Positions 25,835 to 33,620 of a stretch of DNA of 64,000 bases are shown piece after piece. The translations under genes and the position numbers were made by a program. Every line of letters begins with the position of its first letter. Position 1 is the stretch's first letter. Under the pieces are notes generated by a model. It ran no database searches. It had not been told where the DNA came from and saw only the letters and a program-made list of their open reading frames with translations. The stretch lies in assembly GCA_903861125.1 (NCBI GenBank), contig CAIOTF010000015.1, forward strand, positions 62,001 to 126,000, given 5' to 3'. This DNA is from an uncultured Ignavibacteriota bacterium (GTDB lineage: Bacteria; Bacteroidota; Ignavibacteria; UBA10030; UBA8401).

Positions 25835-28110
25835 TGAATTTCCATAGGGATAAAATCACATAATTCAATATTTTCATCTAATTGGTCCGATAATGCCTGT
25901 GTTGGGGCATAATTTTTTGCACGCCAATACATCCCTTTCGCCTCTTCAAACCGCTTCAGCGAATACAACCTGTCAGCCCACCGCATATCCATAAAATACT
26001 GCAGATCAGGCGATGGTGCTGCCGTCAAAGTTCTCATATTATTATCAGATGAATCGATTGTATTTTCTTTGCGGATCAAGCTTTGAACGTACAGTAATGA
26101 TACTACACGGCTTTTTATCCGGATAACACTGTCAATGAATGCAGATTTTGCAGAATCCTCAAGGCCGCCATAAAATATTTGGTAATAAATATCCGGATCG
26201 ACCTTGTCGGCAATGAACCGGAGTCTTAATGCTGCTGCTTCTGTAAATGGTTCCGAATAATTCATATCTCGTATCGTTCGATACAGCTTCTGCGCTGTAA
26301 CCTGTTGACGCTCCAGATAATATGAATCTGCAAGTAGCATCAGTATCGCCGGATTTGACTTCAACAATGATGAACTGCTCAATTCTTCATATCGCTTAAT
26401 AACGTCGTTTGCTTTTCGTTGAGCATTCAATGTCTGGAATATGCCCCGTAGAGCAAACGTGGTAGGAGCATTTTCATACGATGCATTAAATTCGTTCTCC
26501 GCTTGTAAATAATTTTTCGTTCGGACCGCCTGCGAAGCCCGTTTGTTCTGTTCCGCCACTTCACGAGCACAGGTCTTATAAAATATTGACTGCTGATTAA
26601 ACAGTGCTTTAATAGTTTCGCCCGGAATTCCTGAAGCATCGACAGTCGTGAGAAACGCTTTCCAATCTTTTATCAGACTTTCAAGAGATTCACCGAATGG
26701 CAAAACGAAATTTCCGTTTGGAAACGTTAGGCGAAATCTTTCAATACCGAACCGGTCCATAAGGTAACGGACAAATGAGCCGGAGACAAGATAAGCATAG
26801 GAACTTGATTGCACAGCAAAACCGGAATAAGAGAAAAGCTGTTCCGTGTTGGTCAGTCTGTTTTCCCTCAGCAGCGCGGCCGCATATTGGTGCGGTGTGA
26901 ACATCCCTTCATCCCAATCAACAGCAACCGCAAGGCCTTCGTTGAGCCCCATGCGTGTGCTTGCGTTTATAACCGGAAAACCAAAATCCGATGCGAGAAT
27001 ATGGACAAGTTCGTGACGAAAGGTCGATTTCAAGGTTGCTTGTGTCAGATGGATTTCACGCTTCCACGGTTTGGCAATATTAGTATTGGTTGTACCGATG
27101 AATCGTTGTTTCCACTCTGCATTCGGATAGATATAAATGGAAATCTTTTTGAGATTGGGATAATCCTGTTTCAATACGCCGGCAACTTTCCTGTAATGGA
27201 ATTCCGATTCTGCTTTCAGAATCTGCATTTGATCGGCGGAATAATCATTGTTATGGTAATAAAAAATAAAATGATCCGATTCCGACCTGCGGCCAAGCTG
27301 CTGCTGAATGCTTTGGGAAGAATATTCAAATCCTAATACATCCCTGTAAAGATGTCCTGCGCCTACGACAATTAAGCAAAACAAGACAATTCCCCACAGC
27401 ATCTTCTCCTTGGGTAAGTTCTTTTTTGCATAAGTGATATTCTCCGACAATGTATTCGTACTGGCAAACGATCCGGTAAGAACAACAAAAAGCGAGATCA
27501 TCATTAATGATGCGATCATGGTGAACTGGCGATAAATAATAAGCGGTGTAATATCGCTCATCGTTTCGTCATAGGTGATCCCCGGAAAGAACCCGAGAAT
27601 AAAATTATAGGCGAATAATTGCGGCTGCGTATAGGTAACGAATATAATATGTGAAAGTATCGCCGTGACGATAATTACATAGACGGTGACCGCTTTACGG
27701 AAAAGAATTCCAACGATCAATGCCAGCGAAACCGAAAAGAACATTGCACACACCGGCAACAGCAGATAATACGACAGCCCTTTCAGATATGCACAATTTT
27801 TTACCGCGAATGCATTAAAAGAAATGAGTATAAGAGGAATAAGGAGCAGCAAAATATTGACAATCATGTAATCAATGATCACAAAAAGCCACGTTCTTTT
27901 CGTAAGCGGCTTCGCCCGATGTTCGCGCATGAATTGTATCGTGAGAATACCGCTGATGCATGCGGCCGGAATGGTCATTAGGGCTGAAAATTCGTATCCA
28001 AGGTAGTTGAAGAGAGGAATCTGCGTCAGCGTTCCAGCTATGAGGAAATAGCTCAATGCAGCGATCTGAACGCGTGCGGTCTTACCATATGCCACCAGTA
28101 CACTCACCAT
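25831..28110 (-). CDS. Multi-TM membrane protein with peptidase MA-like metallopeptidase domain and TPR-like tail
   Basis: A 759-residue protein in three parts. About 1-260 is membrane-embedded, with seven or so hydrophobic helices. About 280-500 is a gluzincin (peptidase MA-like) domain: the zinc site FRHELVHIL around residue 367 and, some 20 residues later, GLNEGLAVAVDW supplying the third ligand. About 520-760 is alpha-helical with TPR-like repeats. The last hydrophobic helix (LWGIVLFCLIVVGAGHLY) places the catalytic domain on one side of the membrane, presumably the periplasm. ATG 28110 was chosen over TTG 28125; neither has a clear ribosome-binding site. It overlaps the GWxTD-like gene. 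The catalytic residues look intact; substrate unknown. Confidence 0.85.
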   Translation of the reverse strand: MVSVLVAYGKTARVQIAALSYFLIAGTLTQIPLFNYLGYEFSALMTIPAACISGILTIQFMREHRAKPLTKRTWLFVIIDYMIVNILLLLIPLILISFNAFAVKNCAYLKGLSYYLLLPVCAMFFSVSLALIVGILFRKAVTVYVIIVTAILSHIIFVTYTQPQLFAYNFILGFFPGITYDETMSDITPLIIYRQFTMIASLMMISLFVVLTGSFASTNTLSENITYAKKNLPKEKMLWGIVLFCLIVVGAGHLYRDVLGFEYSSQSIQQQLGRRSESDHFIFYYHNNDYSADQMQILKAESEFHYRKVAGVLKQDYPNLKKISIYIYPNAEWKQRFIGTTNTNIAKPWKREIHLTQATLKSTFRHELVHILASDFGFPVINASTRMGLNEGLAVAVDWDEGMFTPHQYAAALLRENRLTNTEQLFSYSGFAVQSSSYAYLVSGSFVRYLMDRFGIERFRLTFPNGNFVLPFGESLESLIKDWKAFLTTVDASGIPGETIKALFNQQSIFYKTCAREVAEQNKRASQAVRTKNYLQAENEFNASYENAPTTFALRGIFQTLNAQRKANDVIKRYEELSSSSLLKSNPAILMLLADSYYLERQQVTAQKLYRTIRDMNYSEPFTEAAALRLRFIADKVDPDIYYQIFYGGLEDSAKSAFIDSVIRIKSRVVSLLYVQSLIRKENTIDSSDNNMRTLTAAPSPDLQYFMDMRWADRLYSLKRFEEAKGMYWRAKNYAPTQALSDQLDENIELCDFIPMEIQ

Positions 28111-28165
28111 AAAGGAAGAATACAAAATTTTTAACAGAACTTCACGCGGAGTGAGGCTATCGAAG

Positions 28166-29497
28166 TCAGTAGTGAAACGGCGTTACGCCATTCTTATCAA
28201 CCACACTGATCACGAGCGGAGATGTTTTCGGCTTGGATACATCTATTGAAAATGCACCGGCTATCCTTGAATGCACAGAATCAACGATATCGGATTTTTC
28301 GGTAAAATATTCCGCGATAACTTCCCCCCGTTTTACAAGATCACCGGCTTTTTTCTTCAGCAGGATTCCTGCTCTCGGATCAATGATATCGTCCACCTTC
28401 GTCCGCCCTCCTCCAAGAGTAATAACTGAAAGTCCCAGTTCCAACGAATCAATCGAGGAAATAAATCCATCATCGGATGCAGTTATCTTCCTTTGGAACG
28501 CCGATCGGGGATAGAGTTCGGGATGAAGAAGATATTTTGTTTCCCCTCCTTGCCGCTCTACCAATGCCATAAATTTTTCAAAAGCTTTGCCATTCGCAAC
28601 AACTTCTTTACATCGGTCGATCCCTTCGCTGATGGAACTCGCCTTGCGGCCAAGCATCACCATTGCGCCACCGAGCACATACGTCAGCTCCATTACATCG
28701 GACGGACCGTTGCCTCGCAGACAGTCTACCGATTCCACTGTTTCGATCCAATTTCCGATGGCATATCCAAGCGGCTGATTCATGTCGGTAATGAAACCGA
28801 TTGTTTCTTTCCCGAAACTCGTTCCGATCCCGACCAATGCGCGCGCAAGTTCCACCGATTGTTCATATGTCTGCATGAACGCACCACGCCCTGTCTTCAC
28901 ATCCAGAACAAGTGCGTCAATCCCTTCCGCCAGTTTCTTGCTCATGATGCTTCCGGCGATCAGCGGAATACACTCCACAGTAGATGTTACATCACGCAGT
29001 GCATACATTTTTTTATCGGCGGGTGCGATCTCTTTTGTCTGCCCGATCATCACCAGACCGATTTCGGCGATTACTTTTTTATATTCTTCAATGGAAATGT
29101 TGGTACTAAAACCGGGAATTGCCTCTAACTTGTCGAGCGTTCCGCCGGTATGGCCCAATCCGCGTCCGCTGATCATCGGTACCGGTACACCGCATGCTGC
29201 AACAATCGGTGCAAGAGGAAGTGAAATCTTATCGCCTACTCCTCCCGTTGAATGCTTGTCGACCTTGGTCCCGGCAATCGATGATAGGTCGATGACGTCG
29301 CCGGAATGCAGCATCAACCGGGTGAATTCGGCCGTCTCTTCGGTCGTCATCCCACGGAAGTATGTTGCCATAAGAAATGCGGCGATCTGGTATTCCGGAA
29401 CGATCCCCTGCACATACCCATCGATAATGAATTTCATCTCATCCGATGCAAGTATCTCACCGTTCCGCTTTTTCCGTATAAGTTCAACAACGTTCAT
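28166..29497 (-). CDS. Pyrimidine-nucleoside (thymidine) phosphorylase
   Basis: A 443-residue cytosolic enzyme that splits thymidine or uridine with phosphate into base and (deoxy)ribose 1-phosphate. The family signature is visible as SGRGLGHTGGTLDKLEAIPGF, with the phosphate-binding KVDKHSTGGVGDKISL before it; a glycosyltransferase-type alpha domain comes first and a PYNP_C domain (about 345-420) last. The length is that of Bacillus Pdp/E. coli DeoA. pyrE and a Nudix hydrolase are encoded just upstream, so pyrimidine salvage and synthesis genes are grouped. The 3' end of the Nudix gene overlaps its start by four bases. Confidence 0.95.
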   Translation of the reverse strand: MNVVELIRKKRNGEILASDEMKFIIDGYVQGIVPEYQIAAFLMATYFRGMTTEETAEFTRLMLHSGDVIDLSSIAGTKVDKHSTGGVGDKISLPLAPIVAACGVPVPMISGRGLGHTGGTLDKLEAIPGFSTNISIEEYKKVIAEIGLVMIGQTKEIAPADKKMYALRDVTSTVECIPLIAGSIMSKKLAEGIDALVLDVKTGRGAFMQTYEQSVELARALVGIGTSFGKETIGFITDMNQPLGYAIGNWIETVESVDCLRGNGPSDVMELTYVLGGAMVMLGRKASSISEGIDRCKEVVANGKAFEKFMALVERQGGETKYLLHPELYPRSAFQRKITASDDGFISSIDSLELGLSVITLGGGRTKVDDIIDPRAGILLKKKAGDLVKRGEVIAEYFTEKSDIVDSVHSRIAGAFSIDVSKPKTSPLVISVVDKNGVTPFHY

Positions 29498-30036
29498 GCG
29501 ATGCCTAATTTCCTTGCGCCGAGCAAAATGCCGGCTATGGTTTTCCCGTCAACGATCTCTTCACGTTCGATCATGGCAATTGCCTCGCGGATCGGTACCC
29601 GGTTCACTGTCAGTGATGCTTCCCCTTCTTCAAGTTCTTGCCCCATTTCGTGCGGAGACAATTCTGCCGCAAGATAGATGTGAAGAATTTCATTGCAGAT
29701 GCCGGGTGTGGAATACATCGAAGTGAGTTTGCTCCATTGTTTCGCGCCGTATCCTGTTTCTTCACGCAATTCACGCTGTGCACAAAGTAATGGGTCCTCG
29801 TTCGGGCCCAATTTACCGGCCGGCAGTTCAATAACCTCTTTCCCGAATGGATGCCGGTATTGTTTCACCAAAAGAATATCGTTGTTCTCAAAACAACAAA
29901 GCACCACTGCTCCGCCCGGATGCTCGACAACCTCTCGAAGGGTTTGTTTCCCCGATGGATATTGAAGTATATCAACGGTCAGATCGATGATCTTACCGTG
30001 ATATTTTTTTTCTCTTTGTAGAAGTTTGAAGGACAT
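29494..30036 (-). CDS. Nudix hydrolase, ADP-ribose pyrophosphatase type
   Basis: A 180-residue Nudix enzyme that cleaves nucleoside diphosphate-linked compounds, most like ADP-ribose pyrophosphatases (NudF). The Nudix box GKLGPNEDPLLCAQRELREETGY is complete, preceded by VKQYRHPFGKEVIELPAG as in NudF relatives, and followed by the proline-containing YSTPGICNEILHIYLA. ATG 30036 is preferred over TTG 30048. Its 5' end lies 44 bases inside the MscS gene and its 3' end overlaps the phosphorylase gene by four bases, so translation is probably coupled across three genes. Confidence 0.93.
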   Translation of the reverse strand: MSFKLLQREKKYHGKIIDLTVDILQYPSGKQTLREVVEHPGGAVVLCCFENNDILLVKQYRHPFGKEVIELPAGKLGPNEDPLLCAQRELREETGYGAKQWSKLTSMYSTPGICNEILHIYLAAELSPHEMGQELEEGEASLTVNRVPIREAIAMIEREEIVDGKTIAGILLGARKLGIA

Positions 30037-31141
30037 CGTTATTCTCAAATACGCTATGCACTACCTGCTGGGGATACGGTATCTTTATGTTTGCTTTTGC
30101 AAATTCGTGACAGATCGCGATACGTATCTTTTCAGCAGTCGGGAATTGGAGTTTATATTCAGGGACCCTGCAGAATAGAGTGAAATGCAGTCCGTAATCA
30201 CCAAGTTTCATCAAAAAGGCTTCCGGTGCAGGGTCAGACAGAACATTCGGTTGAGAACGCGCGATCTTTAGAAGGATATTTTTCACAAGTTCAATATCAG
30301 ACCCGTATGCGGCGATGACATCAACAGCAACGCGTGTCTCTGCATCGGGGTAACCGAAATTGACAATTTTCGTTTTGATCAGTTCATTGTTTGGGACGAT
30401 CAATACGTTGTGATCAAAATCCAATATCTTTGTGCTGCGAAGGCCTATCTCATACACATCGCCGGTCTCACCGGTAGGTATTTTCACCCTGTCGCCAAGC
30501 CGAAAAGGCCGGTCGATCATTATGATAAACCCGGATATCATATTGGAGATCGTATCCTGCGCGGCAAGCCCCAGTGCAAGTGATCCTGCTCCGAGAATTG
30601 TCACCAAACTGGTAACACTTTGACCGAAGTGTTCCAGCACAACAATAGCAGTAAACGCAACGATAATGATTGTTATGATGCGGTTGATAAGTGGGGAAAG
30701 TGTCTTATTGAACTCGTCATTTTTTTGTCTTTCGGCAATGGAACGCATCGTGTGCACCGTTACAGTACGCACGATCCGAGCGGTAAGCGAAGCTACAATA
30801 ATCACCGTAATCAGATAAAGCGCAGTATCAGCAAAATCGAGGAACGAAAAAATATTTTCGTTTTGCTTCGTCAACCCAAGACGCAATTCCTTCATCCCGA
30901 GAAATATTCCGAAGATGGACGCTAATGCAATGATCCTGGAGTTGATAATATCAAGGATCTCGTCATCAATTTCCGTTTCGGTTTTTGAGATGATCCTTTT
31001 CCCAACCGTGCTGAGTAGCCATTTTACAATTTTTCCTGCTCCGATTACCAGCAGACCGACAATAGAGCCAACGACCGCGTGAAATAATATGTTGTTCTCA
31101 CCGGTAATGCCACGCAATATGTTCAATAAAGAGTCTGTCAT
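29993..31141 (-). CDS. MscS-family mechanosensitive ion channel
   Basis: An inner-membrane channel of 382 residues that opens under membrane tension to release solutes during hypo-osmotic shock. The membrane part has about five helices; the last is the pore-lining TM3 with the small-residue pattern LGAGSLALGLAAQDTISNMISGF. The cytoplasmic beta domain (DRPFRLGDRVKI...GDVYEIGLRSTKILDFDHNVLIVPNNEL) is well conserved. ATG 31141 was chosen; ATG 31159 is an alternative and has only AAGG touching it. A hairpin (ATCGGAG/CTCCGAT, 31170-31188) lies upstream, between this gene and pyrE. Confidence 0.93.
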   Translation of the reverse strand: MTDSLLNILRGITGENNILFHAVVGSIVGLLVIGAGKIVKWLLSTVGKRIISKTETEIDDEILDIINSRIIALASIFGIFLGMKELRLGLTKQNENIFSFLDFADTALYLITVIIVASLTARIVRTVTVHTMRSIAERQKNDEFNKTLSPLINRIITIIIVAFTAIVVLEHFGQSVTSLVTILGAGSLALGLAAQDTISNMISGFIIMIDRPFRLGDRVKIPTGETGDVYEIGLRSTKILDFDHNVLIVPNNELIKTKIVNFGYPDAETRVAVDVIAAYGSDIELVKNILLKIARSQPNVLSDPAPEAFLMKLGDYGLHFTLFCRVPEYKLQFPTAEKIRIAICHEFAKANIKIPYPQQVVHSVFENNDVLQTSTKRKKISR

Positions 31142-31220
31142 AAGTAAATAAAAAATCATCCTTCAGCGTATCGGAGAACCGCTCCGATGTGCCGAGGATG
31201 ATAATAATAAATTGTTTGTG

Positions 31221-31805
31221 TTAGCCCTGCAGCCCTCTGCTCCCGGGTTTCGATATCGGAACCGCCGCAAGTGATTCCGGTATTTCCTCTGGTTTGTACG
31301 TTTGCACGTCCATTTCCATTACGGAATAAAACTTCGCATCGAACTGCGCCTTGCCGTTACTTCGGTCAACAATGCAGCCGATACCGACAAGTTTTGCTCC
31401 GCTCTCAGTTACCAGCGCACAAACCTCTTCAACCGATCCGCCGGTAGTCACAACATCTTCCACGACAAGAACGCGTTCCCCTTTTTTAACGCCGAACCCT
31501 CTACGCAATTTCATTACGCCGTTTTCACGTTCCGCAAAGATCGTCCGCACACCTAACACACGGCCGATTTCCGTTCCGACAACGATGCCTCCTACTGCCG
31601 GAGAAAGGACCACTTCCACCTCGCTGTATTCGTAATGCTGCGCTATGTCACCCGCAAGAAGATGCAGATATTTTGGATATTGAAGCACTTTCGCACATTG
31701 AAAATAATGCGGACTGTGAAGCCCTGATGTAAGGACAAAATGCCCTTCCAATAATGCATCGGTTTCTTTAAATATCTGCAGAATCTGGTCTTTTGGTATT
31801 TTCAT
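31221..31805 (-). CDS. pyrE: Orotate phosphoribosyltransferase
   Basis: Joins orotate and PRPP to make OMP in de novo pyrimidine synthesis. The 194-residue protein from ATG 31805 has SGLHSPHYFQCAKV near the N-terminus, the VVLSPAVGGIVVGTEIG loop, catalytic-loop residues FAERENGVMKLRRGF, and the PRPP-binding VLVVEDVVTTGGSVEEV. The longer ORF (ATG 31832) adds nine residues without conserved sequence. It stands between the TPR gene and the mscS gene on the same strand. No other pyr genes occur in the window. Confidence 0.95.
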   Translation of the reverse strand: MKIPKDQILQIFKETDALLEGHFVLTSGLHSPHYFQCAKVLQYPKYLHLLAGDIAQHYEYSEVEVVLSPAVGGIVVGTEIGRVLGVRTIFAERENGVMKLRRGFGVKKGERVLVVEDVVTTGGSVEEVCALVTESGAKLVGIGCIVDRSNGKAQFDAKFYSVMEMDVQTYKPEEIPESLAAVPISKPGSRGLQG

Positions 31806-31903
31806 ATCGGCTTTATGTGTGATGTGAAACATATGATACGGCTACAGTCGTTTTCATTCGGACTAATGGAAAAATTATCGTTCCCATATATCTAAGAAAT
31901 TGG

Positions 31904-32230
31904 TTACCACTCGTCTTCTATTTCTTCCAATTCTTCCCGTATTTCCTTCGCAGTTTTTTCATCGTTCTGAATCACCGCAAGATCCATTCCTTTACGGTAA
32001 ATCTGCTTAGCTTCCTGCGTTTTATTCAATTTGCCGAGCATTTGACCGAGCTGCTGATAAGCCGGCAAATAATTTTCGTCGCGCTTCAGCAGTTCTTCAA
32101 GTATTTCAATTGCCGTTAATGGCTCATTAATACCGTTATACTCCAAGGCCAATGCATACTGGGAAAATGAATCGGTCGGGTCTTTTGCAATGAGCTCTTT
32201 TAATTTTTCAATGCGTTGTTCGTTCGCCAT
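31904..32230 (-). CDS. Small TPR-repeat protein
   Basis: A 108-residue, highly charged helical protein with about two tetratricopeptide repeats (DSFSQYALALEYNGINEPLTA and NYLPAYQQLGQMLGKLNKTQEA). No signal peptide or membrane segment is present. TPRs mediate protein-protein contacts; the partner is not evident. Small TPR proteins of this type occur widely in Bacteroidota/Ignavibacteria. It appears to be the first gene of the long minus-strand run. Upstream there is a 420-base gene-free stretch with a hairpin. Confidence 0.85.
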   Translation of the reverse strand: MANEQRIEKLKELIAKDPTDSFSQYALALEYNGINEPLTAIEILEELLKRDENYLPAYQQLGQMLGKLNKTQEAKQIYRKGMDLAVIQNDEKTAKEIREELEEIEDEW

Positions 32231-32651
32231 ACATACACCTATACTTGTGATTGTGTGAGTGAAGTGGACCGGGTCTCATGAAATACATCTTTTTTTGAAT
32301 GAGACCACTCGCTGTGCAGCAATTGCATCAGCGTCACGTTGTTCCATCGGATTTCACTATCGGATTGATGATGTGCTTTTCATCAATAAATGCTTTACCA
32401 TTCAATCCTGTAATGAAAATGACGGTTCAAATTAATTGTATGAATATAATTAAGTTTTGGTGAGGAAGCCAGAAATAGGATGACAAAAAAACACGAAAAG
32501 CTCAATATACCTACAGTTTTGCTTCACTATTTTAGATAGCAACATTTCGCCACCGAATATCCTGATCGCCTTCATGACATGTATTTCGTTGTACTTCCGA
32601 GAGTTATTGGAATTCCGCTGATATTTTGCATCTCGTAAAGATACGCAGCGT
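32231..32651. other. Gene-free stretch between TPR and beta-propeller genes
   Basis: About 420 bases with no convincing ORF. It should hold the promoter of the long minus-strand run that begins with the TPR gene, though I could not pick out a clear -35/-10 pair. The one clear structure is an 8-bp inverted repeat, GGTCTCAT (32272-32279) and ATGAGACC (32299-32306), around a T-rich loop. At its right edge a 19-base palindrome (GTTCATTCCGGGAATGAAC, 32650-32668) spans the stop codon of the propeller gene and may form its terminator hairpin, without a T-run. Confidence 0.6.
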
Positions 32652-33503
32652 TCATTCCGGGAATGAACATCGGTATAGTGTGGTCGGAGTTAGAATAATA
32701 AGTGTTGAATCCTGCACCACGGCATCGGAAAACGTTTCCGTTACCTGTGCACCCATGATTGATCCGGGAAGGATTGTTATTCGTTTTCCTGTGTTGATGG
32801 AAATGATCTCAATACGCGATGATGAAGTGACAATCATTGAAGTGCCTGAAATACTGATAGTTTTCCATGCTTCTTGCGGTGATAGTGCAATGATACGAAG
32901 ATAATTACCAAAACTGTCATAAATCTTTACTGAATGCCGGTCGAGTACACACACTTCATTAGCGGACGAAATATCAATATCCTTCGGATCAATCAATTTC
33001 CCACCTGTCTCGTTGAACGTACCGATCTCTCGATGGTATATTCCGCGTTGATCTATGACAATCACCCGCTTCCCGTCTTTTTCAAGAATAAAAAGTTCGC
33101 CTTGGATTGAAGTTGCAGCAGAAATCGGCTGGAACCGTCCGGAGAGCTTCGCCAAAACCTGCTCATCATACGATTGGGCATAGTTCAATTGTTTATCGTA
33201 ACGCTGTACGCGACGGTTATTGGCATCAACAACAAAAATATTAAGAAGGAATGACGATGCAACGTCTGTTGGAAGATCGAACTCTTCATTCCCCCATCCT
33301 TTCCCGCCGATGGTTTTTGCAACGGTGTTATCCTTTGATATTTCGTTCAGAGTGTTTGTCGACTGGTCAATCACAAATAATCTTCCATCGGCAGCAGCGG
33401 AGATGCTGAATGCTCCGCGAAATAGTTGCGCGGATGATTCGACGATAACCGTTTGTATCGAATCCGATTGGAACAGAAAGAATGTGAGCAGTGTGATGAT
33501 CAT
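32652..33503 (-). CDS. NHL/6-bladed beta-propeller protein
   Basis: A 283-residue protein starting with a short hydrophobic leader (MIITLLTFFLFQSDS), probably exported. Repeating units such as GRLFVIDQSTNTLNEIS, FDLPTDVASSFLLNIFVVDANNRRVQRYD and GELFILEKDGKRVIVID mark a six-bladed propeller of the NHL type, generally a binding scaffold. The exact blade count is not certain. It is downstream of the T9SS-sorted gene but separated by a strong terminator. No enzymatic motif is visible. Confidence 0.8.
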   Translation of the reverse strand: MIITLLTFFLFQSDSIQTVIVESSAQLFRGAFSISAAADGRLFVIDQSTNTLNEISKDNTVAKTIGGKGWGNEEFDLPTDVASSFLLNIFVVDANNRRVQRYDKQLNYAQSYDEQVLAKLSGRFQPISAATSIQGELFILEKDGKRVIVIDQRGIYHREIGTFNETGGKLIDPKDIDISSANEVCVLDRHSVKIYDSFGNYLRIIALSPQEAWKTISISGTSMIVTSSSRIEIISINTGKRITILPGSIMGAQVTETFSDAVVQDSTLIILTPTTLYRCSFPE

Positions 33504-33549
33504 ATGCCAATATACGAAATTGTCGGTTCAGATTGATTCTTTAAAACAC

Positions 33550-33577
33550 AAAAGCCCTCGAATATCCGAGGGCTTTT
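33550..33577 (-). terminator. Terminator of the cell-surface operon
   Basis: AAAAGCCCTCG and CGAGGGCTTTT form a perfect 11-bp stem with a six-base loop. It lies about 43 bases past the stop codon of the T9SS-sorted gene on the minus strand, and the T-rich arm allows termination in either direction. Confidence 0.9.
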
Positions 33578-33620
33578 GCGAAATGAAGAGAAGAGGTCTC
33601 TTCCGTTATTCACGAAAGGA

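Noticed and set aside
28782-29726. 314-codon plus-strand ORF opposite the phosphorylase and Nudix genes
   Set aside because: Serine/isoleucine-rich translation without domain features, fully antisense to conserved enzymes.
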